Positions 1-11,600 of a DNA stretch of 64,000 nt are shown here, one piece after another. The notes under the pieces are model-generated. The model ran no database searches and had not been told where the DNA came from. It saw only the letters and a list, made by a program, of their open reading frames with translations. The stretch is from NCBI GenBank assembly GCA_964036665.1, contig OZ038527.1, positions 18,560,221 through 18,624,220 on the forward strand, written 5' to 3'. The stretch's first letter is position 1; each line of letters opens with the position of its first letter. The position numbers and the translations under genes are program-made. Source of the DNA: Gordius sp. MW1. Taxonomy: Eukaryota > Nematomorpha > Gordioida > Gordea > Gordiidae.

Positions 1-11
1 ATATGTTTAAG

Positions 12-184
12 CATGGGCTTAGCCAGGGGTGCCCCCCCCCCTCTAAATGACAAAAAAAAAAATTCCAACACAAAAACCCGTGAGAATTAAAAAAAAAATA
101 TGTTTTGCCCCCCCCCCCCTAATTGAGCTTAAAACATTTTCGCCCGCCCCCCCCCCCCCAATCCAAAACCTGGCTACGCTTATG
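12..184. mobile_element. hAT-type MITE, CATGGGCGTAGCCAG family
   Basis: Terminal inverted repeats CATGGGCTTAGCCAGG and CCTGGCTACGCTTATG are flanked by the 8-bp duplication tgtttaag/tgtttaat (one mismatch). The interior has long C runs and the family phrase TGCCCCC...AATCCAAAA. Confidence 0.75.
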
Positions 185-383
185 TGTTTAATATAACGTA
201 ATATAAAAATGTTCATCGTGTAGCTTAAAATTGAGTCTATAAATGTAAATTATATATAAATAGTAATTAAAATAATTTGTCGCCTTTTATCAATGTAGTA
301 TTGCGCGCTAAATTAACAATAAAAGTAGTTCCTTTTTCGCACTTCATCAATATTACTTTATAAAATAAAAGCCCAAATTTTAC

Positions 384-705
384 CGGTGAAGGCTCTAAAA
401 TTTTCCGATTGAAAGTAGAGGTTGAGCGATAGTTTGATGCCCCAGCACTTTGGTTGTGTTTGGACTTCGTTATTTGGATGAATAATTCCGTTGGCTTTGT
501 TGTAGGGTTGGGTCTGGGTTGAGGCTTTGGTCTGGTGACAAAAATTTGTCGTCAGGAAAATGTTATTATAGCTCGGACCCCATTCGGGAGCTTGCGTACA
601 ATGTGGAATTTTGGAAAGACCGTTCAGCTTTCGCGATTTATTGTCGGGATAAAGATCACGATTCAACCCGTTAATGTTGATGTTTTGGGTTTGGCTGTGA
701 TCCAT
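384..705 (-). CDS. Unrecognised candidate 5' coding exon
   Basis: On the minus strand an open frame runs from an ATG at 705 to a possible donor (ACCG|gtaaaa) at 384/383. Its composition is unlike the surrounding repeats: balanced, Asn/Gln/Thr/Pro-rich, with Cys and Trp residues (for example HCTQAPEWGPSYNN). I do not recognise a family. It could be a first coding exon of a gene continuing to the left of the window, or a chance frame. No upstream promoter or downstream exon can be seen. Confidence 0.25.
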
Positions 706-2758
706 AGCTAGGGCAGGGATAGGACTACTATGTTAATCTATTTTGCTTGTTACCAAAAGGTTAGGCAAATTTTCCTGTCTAAATCGAGGTTTATAAAGGT
801 GTTAGCTTTGAACGGTGCGAGGCATTCAAATTACGGTTCGCGGATTTTGTTATTTTAGGTCAAATTTCTATTTTTTTTAATTTAAGAGTGGGAAGAATGA
901 AGATGAAGGATTAAACTTTTGAGTTAACGCATTTTGCAAAATACAATTAAGGTTGATGAAATGGCTAAATAGTAGCACGTCGGTTGCTAGATAACATCTC
1001 ACGGTATACAGACTTGGTTTGTTGAGTAGTAGTAGAGTTCTCACTTTTTTAATCTAGAAAAAGGATGGGGAAAGGGAGAGTAAAGGATGTGGCAAATAAG
1101 GCATTTTTCTCTATTTCTCTCCCCGTTTTACATAGTTGTTGTTTATAGTAATAATAACACTTTTAACTTTCCTGCGCGAACAACTGGTTTCAAATTAACT
1201 TCCCTCTTTTGAGTTGTTTTATTTGTTCACGAGGATAGGATTAACAAAACTTCTTCTCGATGACAATTTAAATTTCAATTAGGGGACACGTGTGTATGTA
1301 TGTGTATGTGGTGAGTTTGGTGTTATGGTGTTGTCGCGCATTATGAAACATGAGCCTTTGGGCTATCAGACATCGAAGTGACGAATATTATCTGTTATAC
1401 GAGTTGTTTTAAAAGGTAAACTTTTATTTTGCAAAAAACTGTGAATAGCGGGTCTTTTTAATTAGAAGAATGGTATGAAAAAAATAAAGTTAAAACATAA
1501 AAAACATATGCTTAAATTTTAAATCATGTAATTCTACTTCGCTAACTTTTTAGCGTTATTTTGTATAAATTTAAAATAAATCACAAAATTAATGGACGTT
1601 GGACAATATGAGGAAAAGGAGTGTATTGAATTACAACAGGGTAATCCATTATTCTCCATTGAAACGTGAAACCCATATGTTCTTAAAGGTCAGTCCCACC
1701 AACAAATACCCATATATTTTATTTGTATATACTTTTTATTTAAACTTAATATAAGCGTAGGAACTTATTTATCCAACTAAATTAAAATTTCTGAGTTTTA
1801 TAGAGCTAAAAAATTTGATAGGGGCACAATTAGATGTCACACTGTTATTTTCTCGTAAAACAAATTGATCCACGCATTCTGTTTCAAGATTAATTAACGA
1901 ATTTTAAAATTCAGAAACCTTCAAAGGTAAAATAGGCTTGGGATTGATAAAATAATCCAGCTTAATAATAACTTTGCTTGAAAAAATTATCCATATCCGG
2001 TGATTAATTTATATCAGACTTTTTATTATTTTTCAATTAAATTATAAGGCATTTTTTTCACGCATGGTTCTAGCTTCTTCATGGCATTGAAATTTACATT
2101 TTTCTTGACTTCGATATGTATAAAACTGCTTTCAGTCAAAAATTTAAGTCAGGTTATTTAAGAAGGGATGTCGTGTTTAAAATTTATATTTGGTAGTGTT
2201 GGGTTTAGGTTTCAATTTTATAATACTTGGTTTAAAATTATAAAATAATTTTTGAGTCGAATTTGGGTAGAACTTTTAAAATCACTTTGGGCCGGTCGAC
2301 TTCGTATTGGACTTTGCATTGCTCTAGGTAGGCATAATTTACAGAGGGAGGGAGGAGCGGATGCATTTATAAATCTTCATATTCTGCTTAAGTTAATTAT
2401 GGCAAAAATTTTAAAAAAATATTTTTTTGCTCAGCTCTATCTTGGCTCTAAGCCCATGGTTACAATATATTATTAGAAACAGACGTTCGTTCTAACGCTC
2501 CTTTTTAAAAATGCCGATCCAAAAGTTGAAATTAAATTTGACGATTAAAATTGTGATTATGTGATTTAGTAAAAATGAAGAAGAATGTTTAGAAGAAGGG
2601 CATCGTCTACCTACTCCTTCATAAAGGTTTATGCCATTTTTTATAATAGCCAGATCAGGAGGAAACTATAAGCATAAAAATGCTTGATTGCAAAAGGTCC
2701 TTGTATTTTTTTAACTCGCAATCTTCGGCAAGTTCATGGCATCATAATTCAAGTCAAT
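706..2758. other. AT-rich DNA without recognised features
   Basis: No gene, tRNA or clear repeat was recognised here. Open frames are short and of low complexity. Around 2250-2480 a weak fragment similar to the CATGGGCGTAGCCAG MITE interior may be present (AAATC...TTAATTATGGC...AAAATTTT). Confidence 0.4.
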
Positions 2759-2935
2759 CATGGGCGTAGCCAGGGGGGGGGGCAAGGAGGGGCGGCTGCC
2801 CCCTCTAAATCCAAAAAATTGTTGAAATTCATTAAAATCATGGCTAAAATTTCAAAAAATGTTCATTTTGCCCCTCCCTAAACATCCTTAACTCATTATT
2901 GCCCCCCTCTAATTCCAAAGCTGGCTACGACCATG
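2759..2935. mobile_element. hAT-type MITE, CATGGGCGTAGCCAG family
   Basis: The ends are CATGGGCGTAGCCAGG and CTGGCTACGACCATG. A perfect 8-bp target duplication, aagtcaat, sits at 2751-2758 and 2936-2943, which assigns the family to hAT-like transposition. Confidence 0.85.
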
Positions 2936-2960
2936 AAGTCAATGCATTAAAACCATTTTG

Positions 2961-3006
2961 AAAAAGGTAACTTACAAGTGATGCATCACTTGTAAGTTAC
3001 CTTTTT
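2961..3006. repeat. Perfect 46-bp palindrome
   Basis: Each strand reads identically from AAAAAGGTAACTTACAAG through the centre ATGCAT, with no spacer and no mismatch. It lies 25 bp after a MITE. As DNA or RNA it could extrude as a 23-bp-stem hairpin. Confidence 0.95.
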
Positions 3007-3274
3007 TTTCTCTTTTTTTTTTTTTATTGATAATGGTCGCTGGACGACCGAAATATCTAAACCCATTTCCACCCTCGCATTTTATCAATCCTAAACTACC
3101 ATTATTGGAAACTAACTTTATAAAATAATTTTTTTTATTTAATAACAAAGTTTGTTTTTGGCGTCCGCTTGATGGTATGGAAATTTGAAAAAACATGGTT
3201 AAGATTTAAAAAATTTTGTCCCTCGTAAAGAATATTTTTAAGAGATTTATTCACAGGAGCATTAGAGGTGTAGG

Positions 3275-3425
3275 TATGTTGACGACGTATTTGCAATTTA
3301 GAATTTAGAAGATGATTTAAATCATTTTTTACATTTATTAAATTCGTTTCCTTTCAATATTCAGTTCACATATGAACTAGAAAATCATAATTGTCTACCT
3401 TTTCACTAAAAATCAAGATTCTTTT
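3275..3425 (+). pseudogene. Penelope-type reverse transcriptase fragment (YVDD box)
   Basis: The frame starting at 3275 reads YVDDVFAI, a stop, then NLEDDLNHFLHLLNS and NIQFTYELENHNCLPF. YxDD followed by a segment of about 30 residues ending in (I/V)xFTxExExxxxLPFLD is the pattern of Penelope-like reverse transcriptase. The open frame breaks where the MITE family lies just downstream. Only the catalytic box and its C-terminal neighbour survive. Confidence 0.65.
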
Positions 3426-3454
3426 CATACTGAAGTTATCAAAACCAACAGAAT

Positions 3455-3609
3455 CATGGGCGTAGCCAGCATTGGGATTAGAGGGGGGCAATAATGACTT
3501 AGGGAGGGGCAAAATGATAATTTTTAGAAATTTTAGCCATAATTTTAATAAATTTGGATTTAGGGGGGCAGCCGCCCCTCCCTGCCCCCTCCCCTTATCT
3601 ACAATCATG
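3455..3609. mobile_element. hAT-type MITE inserted in the Penelope remnant
   Basis: It starts CATGGGCGTAGCCAGC and has the family interior (AGGGGGGCAATAATG...GGCAGCCGCCCC). The right end near CATG at 3606-3609 is decayed. The flanks (aacagaat/agcggaat) only partly match. Confidence 0.6.
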
Positions 3610-3878
3610 AGCGGAATCATGTTTCAATTATATTCCTTTTAACAGTTTTACACCTTATAATTTAAAAGTCAATACTTTACTTTGACTTTTAAATAGAGCA
3701 ATTAATTTATCATCCTCACCAGAGGCATTAAATAAGGAGATCATATATTTATTTGAGACGATATCTTTTCCACTTATTTTGTGATATTTTGCATCAGGGT
3801 TTTAATCCAGAAACAACCATTTTGATAAAGTTTTTACAACATTTCCACGCCATTAATCTATTCCATATACATAGTTTC

Positions 3879-4003
3879 CAGGGCGTGGCCAGGTTTTGGA
3901 TTAGGGGTGGGGGGCAAAACGTTTAAGTTTAATTAGGGAGGGGCAAAACATAAAAAAATTTTAATTTTGAAGGGTTTTTGCATTAAAAAAATTTTCGCTC
4001 ATG
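3879..4003. mobile_element. hAT-type MITE in the Penelope remnant
   Basis: A perfect 8-bp duplication atagtttc sits at 3871-3878 and 4004-4011. The left end CAGGGCGTGGCCAGG is good; the right end is reduced to CTCATG. The interior has a G-rich stretch and GGGCAAAACAT as in other copies. Confidence 0.75.
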
Positions 4004-4035
4004 ATAGTTTCATAAGAAACATATAACATATTTTA

Positions 4036-4440
4036 ATGATAATAAGTCAGAAACTCAACAGACCTTTATTAAATATTATGCAAAATAATTACCAAACTTC
4101 TCCTAAGACAAACAATCTTATATATAAAATAACTTGTAAATGCAATAATTTTAATATTGGGGAAACAAAAAGAAATTTTAGAACACGGCTCAAGAAACAT
4201 CTAGCGCCATTATATCGCCCGAACACAAATGCAACATCCATTTCCAATCATTTAATACAACAAAACAAAATCACTCTAACAATTTAAAAAAAACAATTTT
4301 TCTTAATGCTGAAACTTATTTCGAAAGAAAAACTCTAGAAGTCTTCTTTATTAGAAATTGAAACCCAACGCTTAATAAAGATATGGGGAAAGAGAACCTC
4401 TATTCATTTTTACAACATAATATTACCCTCCCTATACCTA
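4036..4440 (+). pseudogene. Penelope-type GIY-YIG endonuclease fragment
   Basis: The frame 4036-4287 contains NLIYKITCKCNNFNIGETKR followed by NFRTRLKKH. This matches the GIY-YIG core of Penelope-like endonucleases: Y-K-I-x-C, C, Y/N-I-G-E-T, then the Arg of RLKxH. A frameshift after 4287 is followed by ETYFERKTLEVFFIRN and NPTLNKDMG, the usual C-terminal end (E-A-x-x-I...PxLNxDxG). The first Tyr of GIY-YIG aligns with YKI, and the second Tyr position is Asn here. Confidence 0.7.
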
Positions 4441-4589
4441 TAGAACGTCCTATTAAAATGTATTATCTTATTTTTATTAATCAATTCATTTTGTTTTAAT
4501 CTAATGATGGCCTTGAATAGGACGAAATATTATTACATAATTATTATTTAACGCCCTCTAATGCTCCTGTGAATAAATCTCTTAAAAAT

Positions 4590-5039
4590 GATTATGATGA
4601 CACAGGTGGATAAAAAATATGTAAACCATTTGGCAAAATTTAAAGCTTTCTGTCGAAAACTTCCAACATAACCAATATAGATATAGATAAATATAAAGGA
4701 TTAAATAGTCGTTTTGTCAAAAACTTACTAGCCATATATAGGCCTTCAAAATTAACAAGGTGGCCAGTTTTTAACTATATATCAAGTATATTAACTCAAT
4801 ATATATTAAAATAGGTGTAAGGCTAAATTTTATTAAAAACATAATTTTTATACCTTTTATTGCTCCTGCATTTTTTATTTAATAAATATATTTTGCCTAA
4901 AAAATTTTAAAATTTAATAAATTGTAATTTTTATTTCATACTTTTATAAATTAATAATTATAAATATTTTGGCGTTTATTGATTTTTTCTGTTATATACT
5001 TGCATCTAATTTTTTATTAAACTTTTACAATTAGGTTTA
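4590..5039. other. AT-rich DNA without recognised features
   Basis: Nothing was recognised between the Penelope remnant and the LINE copy. The sequence is over 75 percent A+T by eye. Confidence 0.4.
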
Positions 5040-8010
5040 ATACAATTTATTCAGAATAATATTGGTAACACTACTACAACTATCCCAAGGCCGTGTGTAA
5101 ATGTGGAGGGTTAGCGTAAGGTCGGAAATTATCAAAGAAAACTTCACAACAAAAAAATAGGGTGTCATCCACAAAATCAGCAGTGCATATCCGGTCCGGC
5201 TATGGAAAGTACAAGGGTTACCGCCTGACTCATAACAGAGGCGGTTAAGGAAATTAGTTGTGGATAGAATGCGAATAACAGGGTTATGTGTGGGCGGGCA
5301 CATTGACTGGAAAGGGATTGAGGTCGCATAATTGCTAAAAGGAACAAACACACCCCCCGCTTACAAGTGACTATGTGAAAGCTCGGGAGTTAACGGGATC
5401 GAGATCGTTCTAAGCGAATCGTCCAAGGACAAGGTAGTGGAAGTCAGGCGTTGTTCAGACAGATTAAATGTGGTGCAGATCAAGGAGGCCTTTTAACCGT
5501 TGTGTATGTTCACCAAATTGGTTGTATGGAATCAGAGTAGAGATATTCTTTGATTCACTTGAAAATAAGTTCAAGGAATAGGACAGGACGAAAAGCTAAT
5601 GATTAACGCGGACTTCAATGCCCACGTAGGGTGAGACCGCCGTATGTACAAACCCAATCATGAGGCTATAGTAATGGTCTGATTGACAATGAAGGAACTC
5701 TTCCGAGTATCCCAACCATATGAAATAATTATCGATACTACCTATTTTCAAAATCGCGAAAATCACATTGTGACTTATGGAATTGGGAAGCATTTTAGTC
5801 TTATTGTCTATTTTCTTATACGGAGAAAGGATTTATGGAGGGTCAAAGATTGCAAAGTAATCCCGGCAGAAGAATATCGTCCACCAGTTACGGATGCTGA
5901 AAAAAAATATTTTTGAAAGAAAAAAAGGTATATGAACGGAATTTGATACGAAAGACTAAAGGATAGGTCGACAGGCGATAAATGCTATCAGAAGGCCTCC
6001 AAACTTGTGCGTGCTAGGAGGTTGGAAAGAGACTTAGACGACTTAATATATGACAAAATACTTGATAAATACACATAGGAACTGAAACACCCACTCTTCC
6101 TATTAGTCTTATAAAAACGGCTGGGTTTTGTCTTCGACCATTGGTTTAGGCAACTAAAATAAACAAACCAAATTTTTGACCAACAAACCCATTGGTCTCT
6201 TTATGTGACTAAGAAATATAGACCAAAAAACCTTTGTCCTGCTTATGTTTAGTTCACTATAACCAATGGTCACTACAAAACCCAGCCGTTTTTATAACAC
6301 CACTTCCTACGCTGAAAGTCTTAATAGTAACAGAGGTCCCTTTTTACCTGTTTCGGTCTAACTTTCCATGTTCTATTTGATAACGCAAACAAAAAATTTA
6401 CTCGGTCATTTAAGTATGATTCACGCTATAGCAAGCATTGGCGGCTTAGGGTTTTTGGGGGACCCTAACTGCCGAAAGGGAAACGGCGATTCGGGTTCTA
6501 GGACTGACCAAAGGAGGCAAAGCTATGAAGAGGGAACTATGGTGGTGGGATCAATCGGTTAGGGATTTTATCTAAAGAAAGAAAATTTTAATTAGGCGGT
6601 GACATAAAGCAGAAAAATCGGAGGAGTATCAAGAAAATAGGAAGTCAAAGAGAGCCGCGAAGACGGCCGTGGCTAAAGCGAAGAAGCGTATATTGAGATG
6701 GCAAACAAACTGCAACATAAACGGGAGACAGGCTATGTAAAATTGTCCTAGATAAGGGAGATAGAAGAAAGGTCACGGTATCGAAGGTCAAACCTTATTC
6801 AAGCCAAAAGAGGTGATGAAAAGGTTGAAAGGATATTTAAAGGATCTTATGAATATTACAAATGACCAATATTCCCTTCTCAATATTGAGCCAAACATAA
6901 GTATTGTTGAACTCTTCCATGAGGAAAAAGTTAGGACACGGCAAAAAGGAAAAGCTAATGACCCAGATTGAATACCTATGGAAGCATTGCTCGGATGCCG
7001 TGAAGAAGGAGTCACGCTTATGACGAACTTCTTTAACAAAAAATTGGTGGAAGAGCGAATTTCTAATCAATGGCAAGCACGATTTTACCCTTATTTAAGG
7101 GCAAAGTAGACCCGCAGGACTTTGGCTATTACAGGGGTATCATGCTAACTTGCTGCTGCTTGAAGCTTATGAAAAGTATCTTGATAAAAAGGCTGAAAAA
7201 CGGTGTGGAAACATCGACTAACCAATCCATATTTGTGGCCGGGAAATTAACTAGCGACCCAATCTTCGCATTAAGACAAGTGGCGGATAAATATGGTGAT
7301 AAGAGAAGAGACTACATATGGTCTTTATCGACTTGGATAAAGCTTATGACACGGTCCCTCGCGATTTAATATGGTGGTGCTTGATAAAACAAGCGCCTAT
7401 ATACGGCTTATGAAAAATATTTGCAGCCTCAAAATCGTGCGTTAAGACGAAAGTTGGAGGCTCCAAACCTTTTTTAATTGATATTATAATACATCAAGAA
7501 TCAGCTATAAGTCCCTTTTATTTATTATAATTATGGACTTAATAACGAGAGACATTCAAAAACCATTGTCATGGTGGATACTATGCCGATGATATAATAC
7601 TATGTGAAGAGAGAAAGAAGAAAGTGTTCGAAGAAGCAGAAAATTGGTCAAAGCGCTTAGCTGGATATGGTTTATCAATGATTATGCGGTGGAGCTTGGG
7701 TATACCATCGACCTAAATGACGAATGAATTTCTCATGACAAAAATGCGTATTCAACCTATGGTGGATATGATTAATAAAAATCGTCTAAGGAGGTATGGG
7801 CAAATACTAAAAAGGTAGACAAATAATGTACATCGAAAAGTATTGGACATGGATGTGCCGCGGAAGAGAGGAATAGAACGACCTCGTGTTACGTGAGAGT
7901 TATGTACTGAGAAGATAAATCAGAACATTGCAATTACCCAGTTGGAAGAAAATTATCAAAACAAACCCTACGACTGTGGAACCTAATACACGATAAAGAA
8001 GACTATTCAT
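5040..8010 (+). mobile_element. RTE-like LINE, decayed copy 1
   Basis: Homologous along its length to the minus-strand copy at 8795-11870, including matching 3' ends (CTGTGGAACC...GATAAAGAAGA). The AP-endonuclease part is recognisable at 5500-5640 (LMINADFNAHVG) and 5683-5916 (TTYFQNRENHIVTYGIGKHF). Reverse transcriptase motifs appear at 6820-7070 (NIEPNISIVELFHEEKVRT), 7250-7400 (FIDLDKAYDTVPRDLIWWCL) and YADDIILC at 7582. Many stops and frameshifts make it inactive. A palindromic MITE (6109-6296) interrupts it. The clade name RTE is inferred from remembered motif style. Confidence 0.8.
6109..6296. mobile_element. MITE inserted in LINE copy 1
   Basis: Inverted ends TTATAAAAACGGCTGGGTTT and AAACCCAGCCGTTTTTATAA enclose about 188 bp, with CCATTGG/CCAATGG inside the arms. 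The matching LINE copies lack it. The family is not identified and no clear target duplication was seen. Confidence 0.75.
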
Positions 8011-8794
8011 AATAACATTGTTAATTTTTATACGTTTAATTTCACTTCCTTTTAGCTCACACTTTAAGTTTTTATATTTTTGTATTAGGTTCCTTACAAG
8101 GCAAAGTTTCAAATAATTTTTTTAAGTTTGCTACTTTATTCCTATGTTTATTGTGATTTTATTTTTGAATTTTTTTAAACATTTTATAAAAAAATTTGCA
8201 CTTTTTTATTTGATTTTAACTACTATCTAACACACATTTAAGCTTTCCATTACCATTTTATTCACTTTTTAATATTTTACTTTATATTATATTTTTAAGA
8301 ATTAAATGTCTTGGGATCAGAAATAAATATTTATCTAACAACGACTCGTCGGGTGCTACCTTGATTACTTTATAGCTGAGTTGGGTTGATATAAAATTTT
8401 TAAAAAAGTTTGCATAATTGAGAGTTTTTGTTGGGTATCAAAACTTTGCTAATTTTAGAATATTTTCAGATGATCAAACAATTTTTTTTTGATAGTTACA
8501 CAACAAGTTTAGCTAATAAGAGCAAATGTTATATACATAAAATTAATCTTTTATATAAATTTGGTTAGAGATTGCCTTATTAAATATTAAATAGGTTTTT
8601 AATAGAGGGGAAAGGCAATTTCTAAAAGTTAAACTTTAAGGTTAAAATAGAAAATGAATGTTTTTAAATAATAATAAAAAACTCATTTGTTATTAAATTC
8701 GATATGTGAGCTTGATCTAGTTACCAAAGCGAACTTTAACTGTACAGGCTCCTTTTTGGGCAGTTGCACTAAAAAATTAAAAAATGAACCCTCT
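8011..8794. other. AT-rich spacer between converging LINE copies
   Basis: It separates the 3' ends of two oppositely oriented LINE copies. No gene or repeat was recognised. Confidence 0.4.
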
Positions 8795-9714
8795 TCTTCT
8801 TTATCAGTTATTTGGTCCCACAATCGTAGGGTTTGTTTTGAGTTTCTTCCATCTTAAGAGTGCCATATCTTAACTAATCTCTTTTGTTTTCATTACTTTA
8901 TCGCCTTGCCCTTTCCACGTGACACGGAATCGTCCTCTTCCTCGGTACATCCATGTTCAGTACTTTTCGATTTACGTCATTTGTGTCCCTTCTGAGTATA
9001 TGCCCATACCACCTTAGCCGATTTTCGTTAATCATGTCCGCCATAGATAGAATACCCATTTTTGTGATGAGCAGGTTATTCGTCATAGGGTCGAGCTTAG
9101 TATACCCCAAGCTCCACCGTATCATTTTCATCTCTGTGGCTTGTAATAGCTTTCATTCCGTGGTGTTTAATGCCCATGTTTCACTTCCATAGAGTAAAAC
9201 CGATCTTACGATAAATTTGTAAGCTTTGCTCTTCAACCATATTGGCATTTTCTTGTCGCACATAACACCAAATATACTTCGCCATTTAAGCCATCATTTT
9301 TGGATCCGGGCATTGACTTCCATTGTGCAACCTTCCTCTTGATGTAGCATCGAGCCGAGGAATGTAAACCTGTCTACTTTTGGGTACTTTAGATGGTCAC
9401 CCAGCGATGGTGTGCTTGTACCGTTCATTTCCATGTATACCGTTTTTCGATCGTTGACCTTTAAACCATATCCAGCTAAGCGCTTTGATCACTTTTCGGC
9501 TTCTTTGAATACTTTCTCTCTTGTTTCCTCGCATAGTACTATATCACCGGCATATAGCATACACCATGGCGATGGCTTTTGAATGTCCCTCGTTATCGTG
9601 TCTATAATTATATTTAATAAAAAGGCACTTGATGTAATCCAATTTTAACCCGAAAAGATTTCGAGTCTCCAACTGTCATCTTAACGCAAGAGTTTGAGGG
9701 TTAATAAATATTTT

Positions 9715-10336
9715 TCATAAGCCGTATATATGCGTCATGTTTGTTTTCTTAGGCACCACCCTATTAAATCGCGGGGGGACCGTGTCATAAGCTTTTTCCA
9801 AGTCGATAAAGACCATATGTAGGTCTTTCCTCTTTTCACCATACTTATCCATCATTTGTATTAGTGCGAAGATAGGGTCGATTGTGGATTTGCCGGCCAC
9901 AAATTCGAATTGTTTAGCCGATATTCCCACCTCGTTTTTCAGCCTTGTTACTAAGATCCTTTCTATAAGCTTCAAGGAGTCGCAAGTTAGCTTGATACCT
10001 CTGTAATTGCCACAGTCTTGAGGGTCTCTTTTGCCTTTAATTGAGGGTATAATCGTGCTTGCTCTCCAGATTAGGAATTCGCTCTTCTACCAATATCTTG
10101 TTAAAAAGGTTCATCATGGTGGTGACTCCTTCTTCACGACATCCGAGCAATGCTTCCATAGGTATCCCATCTGGGCCATTTGCTTTTCCTTTTTGCATCT
10201 TGTTCATTTGTGTCCTTACTTCATCCTCCTGAAAGAGTTCGACCATACCTATATTTGGCTCAATTTTGGGAAGGGAATCCTTGTCATTTGCAATATTCAT
10301 AAGGTTGTTAAAATATCCTTTCCACCTTTCCATCAC
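9715..10336 (-). pseudogene. Reverse transcriptase segment of LINE copy 2
   Basis: Two frames (10336-10037 and 9975-9715) cover fingers and palm: KGKANGPDGIPMEALLG, NKILVEERIP, MKLIERILVTRLKNEV, FEFVAGKSTIDPIFAL and VFIDLEKAYDTVP. The first catalytic Asp is within FIDLEKAYD. The frame shifts just downstream of VPPRF, before the box that carries YAGD. Confidence 0.8.
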
Positions 10337-10999
10337 TTCCTTTGGCTTGAATAAGTTTGCCTCTTCTCGTTTTTGACTATTTTAAAAACTCCCATCGCGA
10401 CTTTTCTTCTCCCTCATCTTGGCCAATTTGTACATAAGCCTATCGCCCCCTTTATGATCCAGTTTGTTTGCTATCTTGGTGTAGGCGGCATTCTTCGCTA
10501 TTGCAACGGCCTTTTTGCCGCCCTCTTTGCGTCCCTATACTCTTGATAGTCCTCCGACATTTTTAATTTAGGTCACCGTCTATATAGATTTTTCTTTCTT
10601 TCGATGAAATCCCTAACCGATTGATCCCACCACCATAGTTCCCTATTCGTAGCTTTGCCTCCTTTGGTCTGTCCTAGAACACGAATCGCCGTTTCCTTTA
10701 TGTCCTTAGATAGCGTCTCCCAATCGTCGTCTACGTCCCTTTGCAACTTACTTGCACCCAAGAGTGAGGAGGCTTTTTGCTTGTCGACGTATCCTTTAGC
10801 CTTTCGTATCGAATTCGAGGTTCATAGACCTTTCTTCTTTCGGGAAATACTCTTGTGTCAAGATCCATAACAAGGGAACGATGTTGCCTGGCGATTTCTA
10901 CTCCCGGTATTACTTTGCAATCCTTGATACTCCATAATTCCTTTTGCCGTATAAGCAAATAGTCAATTTGACTAAAATGCTTCCCACTTCTATAGGTCA

Positions 11000-11600
11000 C
11001 AATATGATCTTCGCGTTTTTGAAAATAGGTGTTAACGATCGCCATGTCATATGCTTGGGAACTTGAAGAAGTTTTTTTCACTTCTTTGTTCTTCAGACCA
11101 TGCCCATAGCCTCCATGATTGCGTTCATACGGTGACGATCTTTCCCTACGTGAGCGTTGAAATCGGCCCCTATAATTAGCCTTTCTTCCTGTGGGATTTC
11201 TTGTATTTCTTTTTCCAATGAATCGAAGAATATGTCTTTCTCTGATTGCATACACCCGATTTGGAGAGCATACGCGCACATAACGTTTAGGAGGCCCCCT
11301 TGATTCGCAATCTTCACCCACATTAGCCTGTCAGAACAACGCTTGACTCCCACCTTTCGTTCAAGGAACGATTCGCTTAGAACGATACCGACCTCGCTTC
11401 TACGATTTGGTGACCCACTGTAGATTCTCCTAATTCCCGATCTTTCGTTCCGTTCCACCTCGTCTCTTGTAGGCAGGCGATGTGTACCTTTCTTTTTTTA
11501 GCATTTGTGCGACTTCGATGCTCTTCCTCGTCAACATCTTCACATTCCAGTACCTTATTCGCATTCTTTCCACAACTAATTTTCTTAACCGCCTTCGTTG
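11000..11600 (-). pseudogene. AP-endonuclease segment of LINE copy 2
   Basis: Recognisable endonuclease motifs are the ACLQETRWNG catalytic-Glu region and IGADFNAHVG with its conserved Asp and Asn. Between them is a GGLLNVMCAYALQIGC strand. The pieces lie in different frames (11868-11377, 11458-11093, 11321-10731), so the endonuclease cannot be made as one chain. Confidence 0.8.

Larger units (their letters stand above)
3234..4589 (+). mobile_element. Penelope-like element remnant with 35-bp inverted terminal repeats
   Basis: A perfect 35-bp inverted repeat (3234-3268 versus 4555-4589) brackets pieces of a reverse transcriptase and a GIY-YIG endonuclease on the plus strand. Both domains and their order are characteristic of Penelope-like elements, and inverted or partial terminal repeats are known from that class. 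Two MITEs (3455-3609 and 3879-4003) are inserted between the coding pieces. Stop codons show the copy is dead. Confidence 0.7.

Noticed and set aside
5037-5351. 104-codon minus-strand frame
   Set aside because: It is antisense to the recognisable plus-strand LINE copy 1.
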